64,000 nt of DNA from a virus: positions 1 to 64,000 of IMG/VR virus record IMGVR_UViG_3300027608_000024. One strand, 5' to 3'. Numbering within the stretch: position 1 is the stretch's first letter; each line of letters starts with the position of its first letter. This document shows, piece after piece, positions 7,164 to 14,888 of the stretch. The position numbers and the translations under genes are program-made. The notes beneath the pieces are model-generated. The model saw only the letters and a list, made by a program, of their open reading frames with translations. It made no database searches and had not been told where the DNA came from.

Positions 7164-8452
7164 TCAGAAAAGCCTTTCGGAGTATCATAAGTATCTCAAG
7201 ATGGTCCCTTATAGCTTTATCAATATTTCCAATAGCCTCAGCACAAGCTGATGGCAGAATAGTAGTTACCGAACCAACTGACTTTTGGGTTACTTTTGAC
7301 GTACCAACTCAGTTTTTGGCAATAACATATCAATCTGATACTTTTCCGTCAGATCCTCAACTCTGGTTATACACAGAAGATGGGGTGTTATTGGTTACCA
7401 ATGACGATTTTGTTGGGTTACAGTCACGGATCGAAATAGAAGTACCCGCAGGTCAATACCGTTTACGGGCATCTACTTGTTGCTACGAACCTGATGTATG
7501 GCGTGATGGGGTTGTTTGGAACATCCAATATGAATTGTCATACAATGGGTTGCAGAGTAATTCACCAACCACTACTATTCCAGAAACAACCACAACTGTA
7601 CCGGAGACTACAACAACATGGCCGGAAACTACAACATCCACAACGTCAACGACGACGAGTACTACTACTGCCCCAACAACGACTGTGCCTGTAACGGAAC
7701 CCCCGACAACAACCACGGAACCAACGACTACAACCAGCACAACCTCGCTGCCTTTGGAGACTACGAGCACTACTGTTGCGGACACTGTGGCGCCTTCTAC
7801 AACGCCTACGACGAACCCATCTGTGACTATTGTGGAGCCCCCTCAAACTTCTCTGACTCCTACAACTACTTTAAGTCCCTTTTTCCCGACACCCTTGACG
7901 ACCTTGCCGAACACTACGACTACATCTTTGGCTCCTACAACGACGGAGACGACTTCCATCCCGGATACAGAGCCGCCTACGACGAATACCGAACCACCAA
8001 GCGTAGTAATCCCAGATGACCCCACGCCAGAGGAAATTAATGAATTAGCGGAAGAATTAGTCTCATCAATTGATGAGCTATCTGACGAAGAGATCACTAA
8101 CCTAGTAGAATCTATTGATGTCAGTTCACTAACCGAGGAATCAATCTCCGCTGTCTTTAGCGAAGAAGTACTTAACGAACTATCTGATGACCAGGTTACA
8201 GAACTTATTGACGCAATTGTCCCAAGCGAATTGTCTGATGATCAGGCTTTGGCGCTTTCAGAAGCACTAACAGATGCCCCAGACAGCGTAAAACAAGAGT
8301 TTGAGCAACAGATTGACGTATTTGGTGGACAGTTTGATACATACGTAGCAACTGGTTCTGCCGTTCCAGTAGGTGCACGACGAGTAATTGTTGCCGCAGC
8401 CGTTGCTGCTTTTGCAATGCCAGCCCCTTCTAGCTCCTCAAGGAAGCAATAA
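7160..8452 (+). CDS. Secreted Thr/Pro-rich surface protein
   Basis: The TTG start at 7160 follows AAGGAGTATA. Residues 1-29 are a signal peptide with a basic N-terminus, a hydrophobic core and an AxA-type cleavage site near AQADG. Residues 30-130 form a probable beta domain (TDFWVTFDVPTQFLAI, CCYEPD pair). Residues 135-285 are a mucin-like linker of Thr, Pro, Ser and Glu. Residues 288-390 are acidic helical units built on LSDDQ/LSDEE. A short hydrophobic, then basic C-terminus may anchor it. This architecture is typical of cell-surface proteins, so it may remodel the infected cell surface or block superinfection; it could also decorate the virion. The linker DNA contains a second long frame (7618-8019). 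Confidence 0.75.
   Translation: MIRKAFRSIISISRWSLIALSIFPIASAQADGRIVVTEPTDFWVTFDVPTQFLAITYQSDTFPSDPQLWLYTEDGVLLVTNDDFVGLQSRIEIEVPAGQYRLRASTCCYEPDVWRDGVVWNIQYELSYNGLQSNSPTTTIPETTTTVPETTTTWPETTTSTTSTTTSTTTAPTTTVPVTEPPTTTTEPTTTTSTTSLPLETTSTTVADTVAPSTTPTTNPSVTIVEPPQTSLTPTTTLSPFFPTPLTTLPNTTTTSLAPTTTETTSIPDTEPPTTNTEPPSVVIPDDPTPEEINELAEELVSSIDELSDEEITNLVESIDVSSLTEESISAVFSEEVLNELSDDQVTELIDAIVPSELSDDQALALSEALTDAPDSVKQEFEQQIDVFGGQFDTYVATGSAVPVGARRVIVAAAVAAFAMPAPSSSSRKQ
7618..8019 (+). CDS. Possible overprinted zinc-ribbon ORF inside the Thr-rich linker
   Basis: A 133-codon frame runs in the +2 frame relative to the 7160-8452 gene. GGAG lies 11 nt before its ATG. The product is rich in Asp, Asn, Tyr and His and has Cys54-x2-Cys57-x11-Cys69-x2-Cys72 (CGHCG and CDYCG), a zinc-ribbon spacing, followed by a more ordinary segment (FKSLFPDTLDDLAEHYDYIF). 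In the main frame, 19 of about 56 Thr codons here are ACG, against none of 11 in the linker just upstream, as dual coding would require. Caution: ACN-rich DNA lacks stops in all frames, so an open frame alone is weak evidence. Confidence 0.35.
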   Translation: MAGNYNIHNVNDDEYYYCPNNDCACNGTPDNNHGTNDYNQHNLAAFGDYEHYCCGHCGAFYNAYDEPICDYCGAPSNFSDSYNYFKSLFPDTLDDLAEHYDYIFGSYNDGDDFHPGYRAAYDEYRTTKRSNPR

Positions 8453-8637
8453 TGATTAAGAAATTCTTTAAAGAAACGTCCGCACTTGCCTGGACTCTTG
8501 GAGGAACAGGTTTAGTACTTATTACATTAAGTGGCCCAACAAAGGTCCTAGGTATTTGGATCTCAGTTATATCTTTGGTTGGCCATTTCCTGGGAGTTAT
8601 ATTCAGCCCAGAAGAAGAAGGGGAAGATGAAAAATGA
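8452..8637 (+). CDS. Small membrane protein (61 aa)
   Basis: Two hydrophobic segments (ALAWTLGGTGLVLITLSG and VLGIWISVISLVGHFLGVIF) are separated by a short turn and followed by an acidic tail (EEEGEDEK). This is holin-like in size and topology, but no family is recognised. It starts in an AATGA overlap with the secreted protein and is coupled to a lipoprotein gene. It is probably part of a lysis or envelope-modification set. Confidence 0.6.
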   Translation: MIKKFFKETSALAWTLGGTGLVLITLSGPTKVLGIWISVISLVGHFLGVIFSPEEEGEDEK

Positions 8638-8765
8638 AAAAAGTTGTACTATTATTTCTATTGTTAAGCGTTTCCGCATGCACCGACAGATACAGGAACC
8701 CCGCAGATGACCCAGCCAACCAGACCACAACGATCAGTCCCGTCGCGCAAACGCCTCTCCCCTGA
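8634..8765 (+). CDS. Small lipoprotein (43 aa)
   Basis: The sequence MKKVVLLFLLLSVSAC is a short lipoprotein signal ending in a lipobox (VSAC), with lipidation predicted at Cys16. The mature peptide is only 28 residues, polar and Pro/Thr-rich. ATGA overlaps the previous stop. Its last 59 nt overlap the start of the next membrane gene in another frame, an arrangement reminiscent of nested spanin pairs, although the membrane partner here is downstream. Confidence 0.6.
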   Translation: MKKVVLLFLLLSVSACTDRYRNPADDPANQTTTISPVAQTPLP

Positions 8766-9003
8766 TGAGATTGAGGCAAGAACACGGGCGATTGTAATTA
8801 TATGCCTAGTAAGTGTATTATTAGGAAGTGTTGGAGCTCTGCTCTATTCTTTAATTTTTGTCTACCAACCAGCGGAGCAAGCACCCAATGATGCGGCTTT
8901 TCTTAAAATCCTTGAGCCTCTTATGTTTAGCATTGGCGGCGCCCTCACTGGTCTGGCTGCTGGTCGTGCTATGTCTTCTGGTAAGAAAGAAGATGATGAG
9001 TGA
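8707..9003 (+). CDS. Two-TM membrane protein, holin-like
   Basis: A 98-residue protein with a basic N-terminus (Arg-rich to residue 28), a first TM (IVIICLVSVLLGSVGALLYS), a short loop, a second weaker TM (PLMFSIGGALTGLAAGRAM) and an acidic-basic tail. It overlaps the lipoprotein gene by 59 bp and shares TGATG with the following gene. Size and topology fit class II holins or phage membrane accessory proteins. No catalytic motif is present. Confidence 0.6.
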   Translation: MTQPTRPQRSVPSRKRLSPDEIEARTRAIVIICLVSVLLGSVGALLYSLIFVYQPAEQAPNDAAFLKILEPLMFSIGGALTGLAAGRAMSSGKKEDDE

Positions 9004-9254
9004 TGGAGCCAATCTACATTCCCATTGCCGTGGCCCTCATCGGAGGTCCAGTGATGTGGTTTCTAAGTCGCTTTGACAAACGAAACACAGAACAACACGG
9101 TGCAAACATGGAAATACTTGAAAGAGTAGAAACCAAACTTGACCGCATGGATGGGAAAGTAGATCGGGTAGACGAAAAAGTTGATCGTCTAGACACCCGT
9201 GTAACTCACCTAGAGAAGCCTGTAGCTCGCATTCCACGTAAGAAGAGTGTATAA
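9003..9254 (+). CDS. TM plus coiled-coil protein
   Basis: The start is ATG 9003 (MEPIYIP), overlapping the previous stop. One TM segment (YIPIAVALIGGPVMWFLS) is followed by a heptad coiled coil with repeated D-K-V-D-R units (KLDRMDGKVDRVDEKVDRLD) and a basic end. This resembles DUF2746-type actinophage membrane proteins near lysis and tail genes. It could oligomerise through the coil as a holin regulator or spanin-like linker. It ends the block of small membrane genes. Confidence 0.6.
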   Translation: MEPIYIPIAVALIGGPVMWFLSRFDKRNTEQHGANMEILERVETKLDRMDGKVDRVDEKVDRLDTRVTHLEKPVARIPRKKSV

Positions 9255-9276
9255 TTAACTTTAGAGTGCTCCAAGT

Positions 9277-9304
9277 GGGTGGGCTGCCTGAGGGCGGTCC
9301 ACCC
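9277..9304 (+). terminator. Possible hairpin between membrane block and fibre block
   Basis: GGGTGG (9277-9282) pairs with CCACCC (9299-9304), with further GC-rich pairing possible inside. There is no U-tract, so it may be a weak terminator or an RNA leader structure. A TAGAAT hexamer follows just before the next ATG and could be a -10 element. Confidence 0.3.
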
Positions 9305-9331
9305 GCGCCATTTATGAGTTAGAATAGTACT

Positions 9332-10072
9332 ATGACGATTAGCGAAGTGAAATACAGCCTCATTAAAGGACTTCCTTGGGAACGACTGCTTATCGTTAAA
9401 GATAATGTCACTCGTCGTATTATTGTCCCATCTGATGCCTGGGGTGTAATCAAAACCAGTGATATTGGCCGTATTGAGCTAACAACGGCCATTACAACTG
9501 AAGGTGGCATTGCAATCTCACTGTCAGAGGAAGAAACTAAGGACCTACCTGAGGGTTTGTTGACATTTGATGTAATTGCCACAGTACGAAGGACACCTTT
9601 AACACCAGATGGTGCTACCACAATGACTACCCCGGTAGCAAAGGGTACAATTAACGTGTCGCCATTAGGAACTGTTACCCCCATTGAGGAGATTGATTAT
9701 ATGGAATTGCGCCTCGGTCAAGGAGAAGACTTCTACCGCACATTTACTTGGCGCGACTCCAATAATGCAATTGTTTCCGTTCAGAACGCCTACATGCAGG
9801 CAAAGAATGCCGCTGGAACTACCGTACTGGATCTTCGCTGGTATGCAACGGTTCCAAGTGAAGCAACAATTGAAGGGCTAACAGCTAACCGTCGTGGTTA
9901 CATCGCCCCTGCTAGTGGTGCAAGTTTGATTGTGCACTTATCTAACACCAACCCAATTGCTGCTGGTGAATACAATTTTGACATTTTTGTGCAAGACAGC
10001 GTTGGTGATTGGAGCAGGCTTACCAAGGGAACATTAGTCATCGAACCTTCCGTATCTGCAAAGCCTGCATAA
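9332..10072 (+). CDS. Virion structural protein, two beta domains
   Basis: A 246-residue protein with no recognised family. It appears to contain two related beta-rich domains: residues 1-120 (with LPEGLLTFDVIATV) and 121-246 (with AAGEYNFDIFVQDSVGDW). In each, an interaction strand is followed by F-D and a closing strand, suggesting internal duplication. It starts the fibre block and is coupled (TAATG) to a short fibre gene. It is probably a fibre adaptor or baseplate-periphery protein (inference from position). Confidence 0.6.
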   Translation: MTISEVKYSLIKGLPWERLLIVKDNVTRRIIVPSDAWGVIKTSDIGRIELTTAITTEGGIAISLSEEETKDLPEGLLTFDVIATVRRTPLTPDGATTMTTPVAKGTINVSPLGTVTPIEEIDYMELRLGQGEDFYRTFTWRDSNNAIVSVQNAYMQAKNAAGTTVLDLRWYATVPSEATIEGLTANRRGYIAPASGASLIVHLSNTNPIAAGEYNFDIFVQDSVGDWSRLTKGTLVIEPSVSAKPA

Positions 10073-10488
10073 TGGGAATTAGAAATGGTGTTAATAGCGT
10101 AGAAGTTAATTCACAAAAGCCGAGGTCATCGGTAACAATTGGGGTACCACACACGTCAGTAGTTGAGAAGATTGATCAAGGTCCTTCAGGTCCACCTAAT
10201 GTCCTATCAATTGGAACTGTTACCTCCGGTACGGCTGCTGTAAACATTACAGGAACCGCACCTACTCAAGTAATAAACTTCGTATTACCTATTTCAGGTA
10301 GTTATATCCACACACAAAGCGCGTCAGCATCCACTTGGACAATAAATCATAATTTAGGTTTTAATCCCGCAGTATCTGTTGTAGATAGCGGGGAAAATGT
10401 TGTAATTGGTGATGTAACATATATAACAACAAACACACTTTCTGTGTCCTTTACCGCCTCTTTTGGTGGTAAAGCCTATTTGTCGTGA
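10072..10488 (+). CDS. Short tail fibre protein
   Basis: Start ATG 10072 in TAATG (MGIRNGVNSVEV). The middle (QGPSGPPNVLSIGTVTSG) is a collagen-like/fibre linker. The C-terminus (STWTINHNLGFNPAVSVVDS, then VSFTASFGGKAYL) is a small beta domain common at the ends of phage fibres. A divergent copy of the same terminal domain closes the next gene product. It is likely a trimeric fibre component contacting the host surface. Confidence 0.65.
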   Translation: MGIRNGVNSVEVNSQKPRSSVTIGVPHTSVVEKIDQGPSGPPNVLSIGTVTSGTAAVNITGTAPTQVINFVLPISGSYIHTQSASASTWTINHNLGFNPAVSVVDSGENVVIGDVTYITTNTLSVSFTASFGGKAYLS

Positions 10489-10495
10489 GGTTTAA

Positions 10496-11731
10496 ATGTC
10501 CAAGTTTCTAACAAACATCAACTTAAATGGTAACGAACTCCAAAATCCCGTTATCCATAACTTAGGTACTGTCCCTACCGCTAACGCAAAACTTGGTGGT
10601 ATCTACTTTGATACCAACGGTGGGCTTAACAAACTTAAATACCATAACGGTACAACTTGGGTTGAACTATCATCTGGTGGTTCGGGCACTTGGCAACCAG
10701 CAGACGCTGATCTTACGGCTATTGCCGCCCTTACGGGTACCGCAGGTTTCCTTAAGACCAATGGTTCTAGTACCTGGTCAGTTGATACCGCTACCTACTT
10801 AACCTCAAGTACTGGTGTAACCACGGTTAATGGTTCTAGTGGCGCAATTTCCAATGTGGCCCTAACTACAAACACACTTGCTCAGTTTGCCTCAACCACC
10901 TCGTCGCAACTAGCAACACTTATCTCGGACGAGACTGGTTCTGGTGCTCTTGTTTTCGGCACCTCACCAGCCATTACAACCAGTTTGACGACTGGTTCCT
11001 CGTCGTTTGACCTTATCAATACCACCGCAACTACCATTAACTTTGGTGGAGCGGCAACAACCCTTAACATTGGTAATGCCTCAGGTACGGTAACAATCGC
11101 AGGTAACCTTACTGTTGAAGGTACAACCACAACTGTAAATAGCACAACTATTACAGTTGACGATAAGAACCTTGAACTTGGTTCAACAGCATCACCCACA
11201 GACGCTGGAGCAGATGGTGGTGGTATTACCCTCAAGGGAACCACCGATAAGACCTGGAACTGGATTGACGCTACCGATTCATGGACCTCTTCCGAGCACA
11301 TCAACCTTGCATCGGGCAAAGTCCTAAAGATTGCTGATACTGAAGTTCTCTCAGTCTCCCAGTACACGGGTAACTCTTCAACTGCTACTACGGCTACCAA
11401 TGTTACTGGTGGTGCCGCTGGTTCTATTGTTTACCAGACTGGTTCTGGAGCCACTACAACTCTTGCGTTAGGCACCACTGGTTACGCGCTACTAGCAGGT
11501 GCCAGTGCTCCTGTATGGACCAAAACAAGGCATTACGCCACATTATCAACAAGTGCTACTTCTTATACCCTTACACATGGTTTGGCTACTGCTGACCTTA
11601 TTGTGTCTGTATATGAAGTATCTACTGGAGAAGTTGTGTACGCTGATGTCGTGAACACTAGTAGCACCACAACGGTCTCGTTTGCAACTGCTCCGACTGC
11701 CGATCAGTACCGAGTTGTCATTCTTGCTTAA
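10496..11731 (+). CDS. Tail fibre protein
   Basis: A 411-residue protein, very rich in Thr, Ser, Gly and Asn with a repeated short-strand pattern, typical of trimeric beta-helical fibres. The N-terminus (MSKFLTNINLNGNELQNPVI) is an attachment domain. A segment with LNIGNASGTVTIAGNLTVEG resembles fibre shaft repeats in cyanophages. The C-terminus (SYTLTHGLATADLIVSVYE) is the terminal beta domain shared with the previous gene. It probably forms a shaft and receptor-contacting tip. Confidence 0.75.
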   Translation: MSKFLTNINLNGNELQNPVIHNLGTVPTANAKLGGIYFDTNGGLNKLKYHNGTTWVELSSGGSGTWQPADADLTAIAALTGTAGFLKTNGSSTWSVDTATYLTSSTGVTTVNGSSGAISNVALTTNTLAQFASTTSSQLATLISDETGSGALVFGTSPAITTSLTTGSSSFDLINTTATTINFGGAATTLNIGNASGTVTIAGNLTVEGTTTTVNSTTITVDDKNLELGSTASPTDAGADGGGITLKGTTDKTWNWIDATDSWTSSEHINLASGKVLKIADTEVLSVSQYTGNSSTATTATNVTGGAAGSIVYQTGSGATTTLALGTTGYALLAGASAPVWTKTRHYATLSTSATSYTLTHGLATADLIVSVYEVSTGEVVYADVVNTSSTTTVSFATAPTADQYRVVILA

Positions 11732-11751
11732 TCTGTCGTTAAAGGACAACA

Positions 11752-12597
11752 ATGTCTAACTTTCTAAAGGCCCTTAAGGTTAAGGGAATTGAAATTGATA
11801 CAGCAGGAGCCATTACTGGTGATGTCCTTAAATATGATGGTACAAAGTTTGGGGCCGCATCTGCTGGTGGTGGCTCAGTTGTTGGTGTACTAGACGACCT
11901 TACAGATGTTGTTATTACATCACCAGCAGAGTTCCAAACTCTTGAATATAATGGTACTAACTGGGTTAATACTTATGCTTCAGTAGTTTCATATGTGCGC
12001 AACGTTGAAGCAACCACCATTACGACAGGTACATGCGTTTATTTGTTTGGGGCAACAGGCGATCACGCCACGGTTAAACGAGCAGACAACGGTAGCGATG
12101 CAACGTCAGCCAAAACAGTTGGTCTTGTAGGCGCAAACATTACTGCCAGTAATGAAGGACCCGTTATTACCCGTGGCTATGTTGATGGTATTGATCTTTC
12201 TGTCGGATATACGGCCGGCGATGTTCTTTGGCTTGGTACTGGTGGCAACTTTACAACTACAAAACCTACTGCACCAGACCATTTAGTTTTTATTGGTGTT
12301 GTAGTTCGAGCCACTAACAACGGTATTGTTTATGTTGCTACACAAAACGGTTACGAACTTGATGAGCTTCACAACGTCAGCTTGCCATCGCCCAACTCTG
12401 GAGAGTACCTAAAGTACAACGGCTCACTATGGGTAGCCGACGCAATTGATCTTGGTACTGATACAACCGGAAATTATGTTGCTACTATCACAGCAGGTTC
12501 TGGGCTTGCATCAACAGGCGCTTCATCGGGTGAAGGTATAGCGCACACTATTTCTTTAGACGATAGTGTGATTATTCAAGTGCAAGTTTTTTCTTAG
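11752..12597 (+). CDS. Fibre/structural protein
   Basis: A 281-residue beta-rich protein. Its N-terminus (MSNFLKALKVKGIEIDTAGA) resembles that of the previous fibre and is probably a common adaptor. The mid-region (ATTITTGTCVYLFGATGDHA, GLVGANITASNEGPVITRG) matches a capping domain often found in phage fibres. AAAGGA precedes the ATG. It is likely a fibre paralogue with a different tip. Confidence 0.65.
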   Translation: MSNFLKALKVKGIEIDTAGAITGDVLKYDGTKFGAASAGGGSVVGVLDDLTDVVITSPAEFQTLEYNGTNWVNTYASVVSYVRNVEATTITTGTCVYLFGATGDHATVKRADNGSDATSAKTVGLVGANITASNEGPVITRGYVDGIDLSVGYTAGDVLWLGTGGNFTTTKPTAPDHLVFIGVVVRATNNGIVYVATQNGYELDELHNVSLPSPNSGEYLKYNGSLWVADAIDLGTDTTGNYVATITAGSGLASTGASSGEGIAHTISLDDSVIIQVQVFS

Positions 12598-12607
12598 GAG
12601 ATAAAAA

Positions 12608-12967
12608 ATGTCTACATTCGCTAAAAAGATATTGAGTGGCTCTACCGATGGGAGACCAATTTTGGTGGCTGCGACAGCATCTGCTGGAACCGTTATCCAT
12701 ACAGGTCCAACTGTTGCTACAACCCTTGATGAAGTTTGGCTTTACGCCAGCAACCCCTCCGGCGCACAACGAACATTGACAATTCAATGGGGTGGCACAA
12801 CCAGCCCGAACGACCATTTTGTTCTTTTTCTTCCAGCACAAAGCGGTCTTATCGTCATAGCACCTGGTTTAATCATAAAAGGAAACGCAACCCCTCTAGT
12901 TGTTCGTGCTTTTTGTGACTCTGCTAACCAAGTAAACATCAGTGGATATGTAAACGAGATTGCATAA
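12608..12967 (+). CDS. Small virion-associated beta protein
   Basis: A 119-residue protein with alternating strands (TVIHTGPTVATTLDEVWLYA, LTIQWGGTT, LVIAPGLIIKGNATPLVVRA). It resembles small phage head/tail decoration or fibre-cap proteins. TAGGAGATAAAAA precedes the start. The stop overlaps the next start (TAATG), so it is probably made together with the LRR protein and could be its partner or chaperone. Confidence 0.55.
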   Translation: MSTFAKKILSGSTDGRPILVAATASAGTVIHTGPTVATTLDEVWLYASNPSGAQRTLTIQWGGTTSPNDHFVLFLPAQSGLIVIAPGLIIKGNATPLVVRAFCDSANQVNISGYVNEIA

Positions 12968-14700
12968 TGTCAACAAGGTTTTCTGAACGGACTCAACGCA
13001 CAGGTTTTGTTGATGACTTTCTTCCCAATGTTTCAAGTCCATATAGATTTTTAAGAAACACCCAAGGACTGCCTTGGGTTCGCCCACCTGACTGGCTTTC
13101 CACAACTCCCGTAGCCGCTACTGAAGTTTGTTTTTTATATGCGGTGTATGAAGGGGATTCAAACTTTTTTTCATTTACCGTAACCACTTCTTCAGGAAAC
13201 TTCACTGTTGATTGGGGTGATGCGACAAGCAATTCTTACGCATCTGGCACAGTTGTTAGTAAACAATTTTTATGGTCTAGTTACAGTAATGTTACGACAG
13301 GTGGTTTTCGCCAAGCGGTAGTTCGTGTTACGGGAAATATAACTGCTATTGATTTTAACCGCAGACACGCAACTTTGACTTCATCCAATAGTTCATCACA
13401 GATTGTTGAAATAACGGCGCAAGGTTCTAGTATCACTTCCTTTTTAATTGGTAGTGTGGGGACTACCCTAATCACTCATTCTGCACTTCAAAGTTTTTCG
13501 TTTATCGGCACTTGCTCAATAACAAGCATGAATAAAATGTTTAATAATTGCCGTTCTTTGCAGTCTGTATCTTTACCTAATACCAATGCGGTTTTGGACA
13601 TGGCATACATGTTTAACGGCTGTACTTCCTTGCAGTCTGTATCCCTACCTGACACTGGTGCGGTAACAGACATGTCATTTATGTTTAATGAGTGCCGTTC
13701 CTTGCAGTCTGTATCTCTACCTAACACCAGTCAGGTAACAGACATGAGTTACATGTTTGGCAACTGTACTTCTTTGCAGTTTGTATCTCTGCCTAATACC
13801 GATGCAGTTTTGAACATGGCATACATGTTCTACAACTGTACTTCTTTACAGTCTGTATCTCTGCCTAACACTAATGCAGTTTTGAACATGAATGGACTGT
13901 TTAATGAGTGCCGTTCTTTGCAGTCTGTATCTTTGACTGACACTGGTGCGGTAACAGACATGAGTCAAATGTTCCTGAACTGTACTTCCTTGCAGTCTGT
14001 ATCTCTGCCTAATACTGGTGCGGTAACAACCATGTTTGACATGTTTGACGGCTGTACTACATTGCAGTCTGTATCTTTACCTGACACTGGTGCGGTTTTG
14101 GACATGGGATTTATGTTCTTCTTATGTACTTCCTTGCAGTCTGTATCTCTACCTAATACTGGTGCGGTAACAAACATGTCATTGATGTTTTATGTTTGTC
14201 CTTCTTTACAATCTGTATCTCTACCTGACACTGGTGCAGTAACAGACATGTCAGCCATGTTTTATGACTGTACTTCCTTGCAGTCCATATCTCTGCCTAA
14301 TACTGGTGCGGTAACAAACATGTCATCGATGTTTAACACCTGTACTTCCTTGCAGTCCATATCTTTGCCTAATACTGGTGCGGTAACAAGCATGAGTCAG
14401 ATGTTTGGCTCCTGTCTTTCTTTGCAGTCTGTATCTAACCTAAATGGTAATGCAGCAACAGGCAGTAGTGCCTATAGCAGCATGTTTTCAGGTTGTCCTT
14501 CCCTGCAAAGTATCTCTGCAATAAACATGAAATTTACCCACTCAATCGGCAGCCTCAAAATGAGCGCAACAGCATTAAACGCATATTATACAGCACTACC
14601 AACAGTAACATCAAAAACATTGACAGTAACAGGTAACTGGGGAGTCGCAACAGACAACCCGGCTATCGCTACTGCTAAAGGATGGACGGTAACAGGATGA
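12967..14700 (+). CDS. BspA-type leucine-rich-repeat receptor-binding protein
   Basis: Residues 1-170 are a beta-rich head region with FTVDWGDATSN, a PKD-like surface-protein motif. Residues 174-500 are BspA/DUF285-type LRR units with the pattern SLQSVSLPxTxAVxxM-xx-MFxxC. Twelve exact 24-residue units run from 13555 to 14418, flanked by one degenerate unit before and two after. The final 50 residues form a helical cap (MKFTHSIGSLKMSATALNAY). Variation is concentrated in the residue pairs just before MF and just before C, consistent with a recognition surface. It is likely to bind a host surface molecule. Confidence 0.75.
   Translation: MSTRFSERTQRTGFVDDFLPNVSSPYRFLRNTQGLPWVRPPDWLSTTPVAATEVCFLYAVYEGDSNFFSFTVTTSSGNFTVDWGDATSNSYASGTVVSKQFLWSSYSNVTTGGFRQAVVRVTGNITAIDFNRRHATLTSSNSSSQIVEITAQGSSITSFLIGSVGTTLITHSALQSFSFIGTCSITSMNKMFNNCRSLQSVSLPNTNAVLDMAYMFNGCTSLQSVSLPDTGAVTDMSFMFNECRSLQSVSLPNTSQVTDMSYMFGNCTSLQFVSLPNTDAVLNMAYMFYNCTSLQSVSLPNTNAVLNMNGLFNECRSLQSVSLTDTGAVTDMSQMFLNCTSLQSVSLPNTGAVTTMFDMFDGCTTLQSVSLPDTGAVLDMGFMFFLCTSLQSVSLPNTGAVTNMSLMFYVCPSLQSVSLPDTGAVTDMSAMFYDCTSLQSISLPNTGAVTNMSSMFNTCTSLQSISLPNTGAVTSMSQMFGSCLSLQSVSNLNGNAATGSSAYSSMFSGCPSLQSISAINMKFTHSIGSLKMSATALNAYYTALPTVTSKTLTVTGNWGVATDNPAIATAKGWTVTG
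13555..14418 (+). repeat. Twelve tandem 72-bp coding repeats
   Basis: Each unit begins TCTTTGCAGTCTGTATC or a close variant and encodes one 24-residue LRR unit. All twelve are exactly 72 bp, so recombination between units would add or remove repeats without changing frame. Nucleotide identity between units is high at the conserved core and low at the two variable codon pairs. Confidence 0.85.
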
Positions 14701-14888
14701 GCCCAGGATTCTATAAAGTTGACGGTGACCTAATTTATGGCCCCAATTTCGTGCTTCATGCGGACTATGAATTGCGCAAAGAAACAAAAGATGAACATAC
14801 CTATCCTGTTGATGGTTGGTATTGGTTTGATACAGAAGAAGAAGCACGGGCATACTTTGAGTTGCCAATAGAAGAAGGAACTGAATAA
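14697..14888 (+). CDS. Small conserved phage protein (63 aa)
   Basis: Start ATG 14697 overlaps the LRR gene stop (ATGA). The protein (FYKVDGDLIYGPNFVLHADY, then TYPVDGWYWFDTEEEA) is a family I recognise next to fibre genes in cyanophages and other aquatic phages. No function is assigned. It may be a fibre assembly or decoration factor. Confidence 0.6.
   Translation: MSPGFYKVDGDLIYGPNFVLHADYELRKETKDEHTYPVDGWYWFDTEEEARAYFELPIEEGTE

Noticed and set aside
7483-7785. 100-codon minus-strand frame rich in Val
   Set aside because: It is the antisense of ACN/CCN-rich codons, which naturally lack stops. It has no ribosome-binding site and only low-complexity valine runs.
10882-11400. 172-codon minus-strand frame in the fibre gene
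   Set aside because: It is the antisense of Thr/Ser-rich fibre sequence. The plus-strand gene is clearly real and no minus-strand ribosome-binding site is seen.
13488-14177. Minus-strand frames over the LRR array
   Set aside because: They merely mirror the 72-bp tandem repeats of the plus-strand gene and have repeated low-complexity products.
13555-14418. Tandem repeats considered as a CRISPR array
   Set aside because: Units are contiguous 72-bp coding repeats in frame, without spacers or palindromic repeats.
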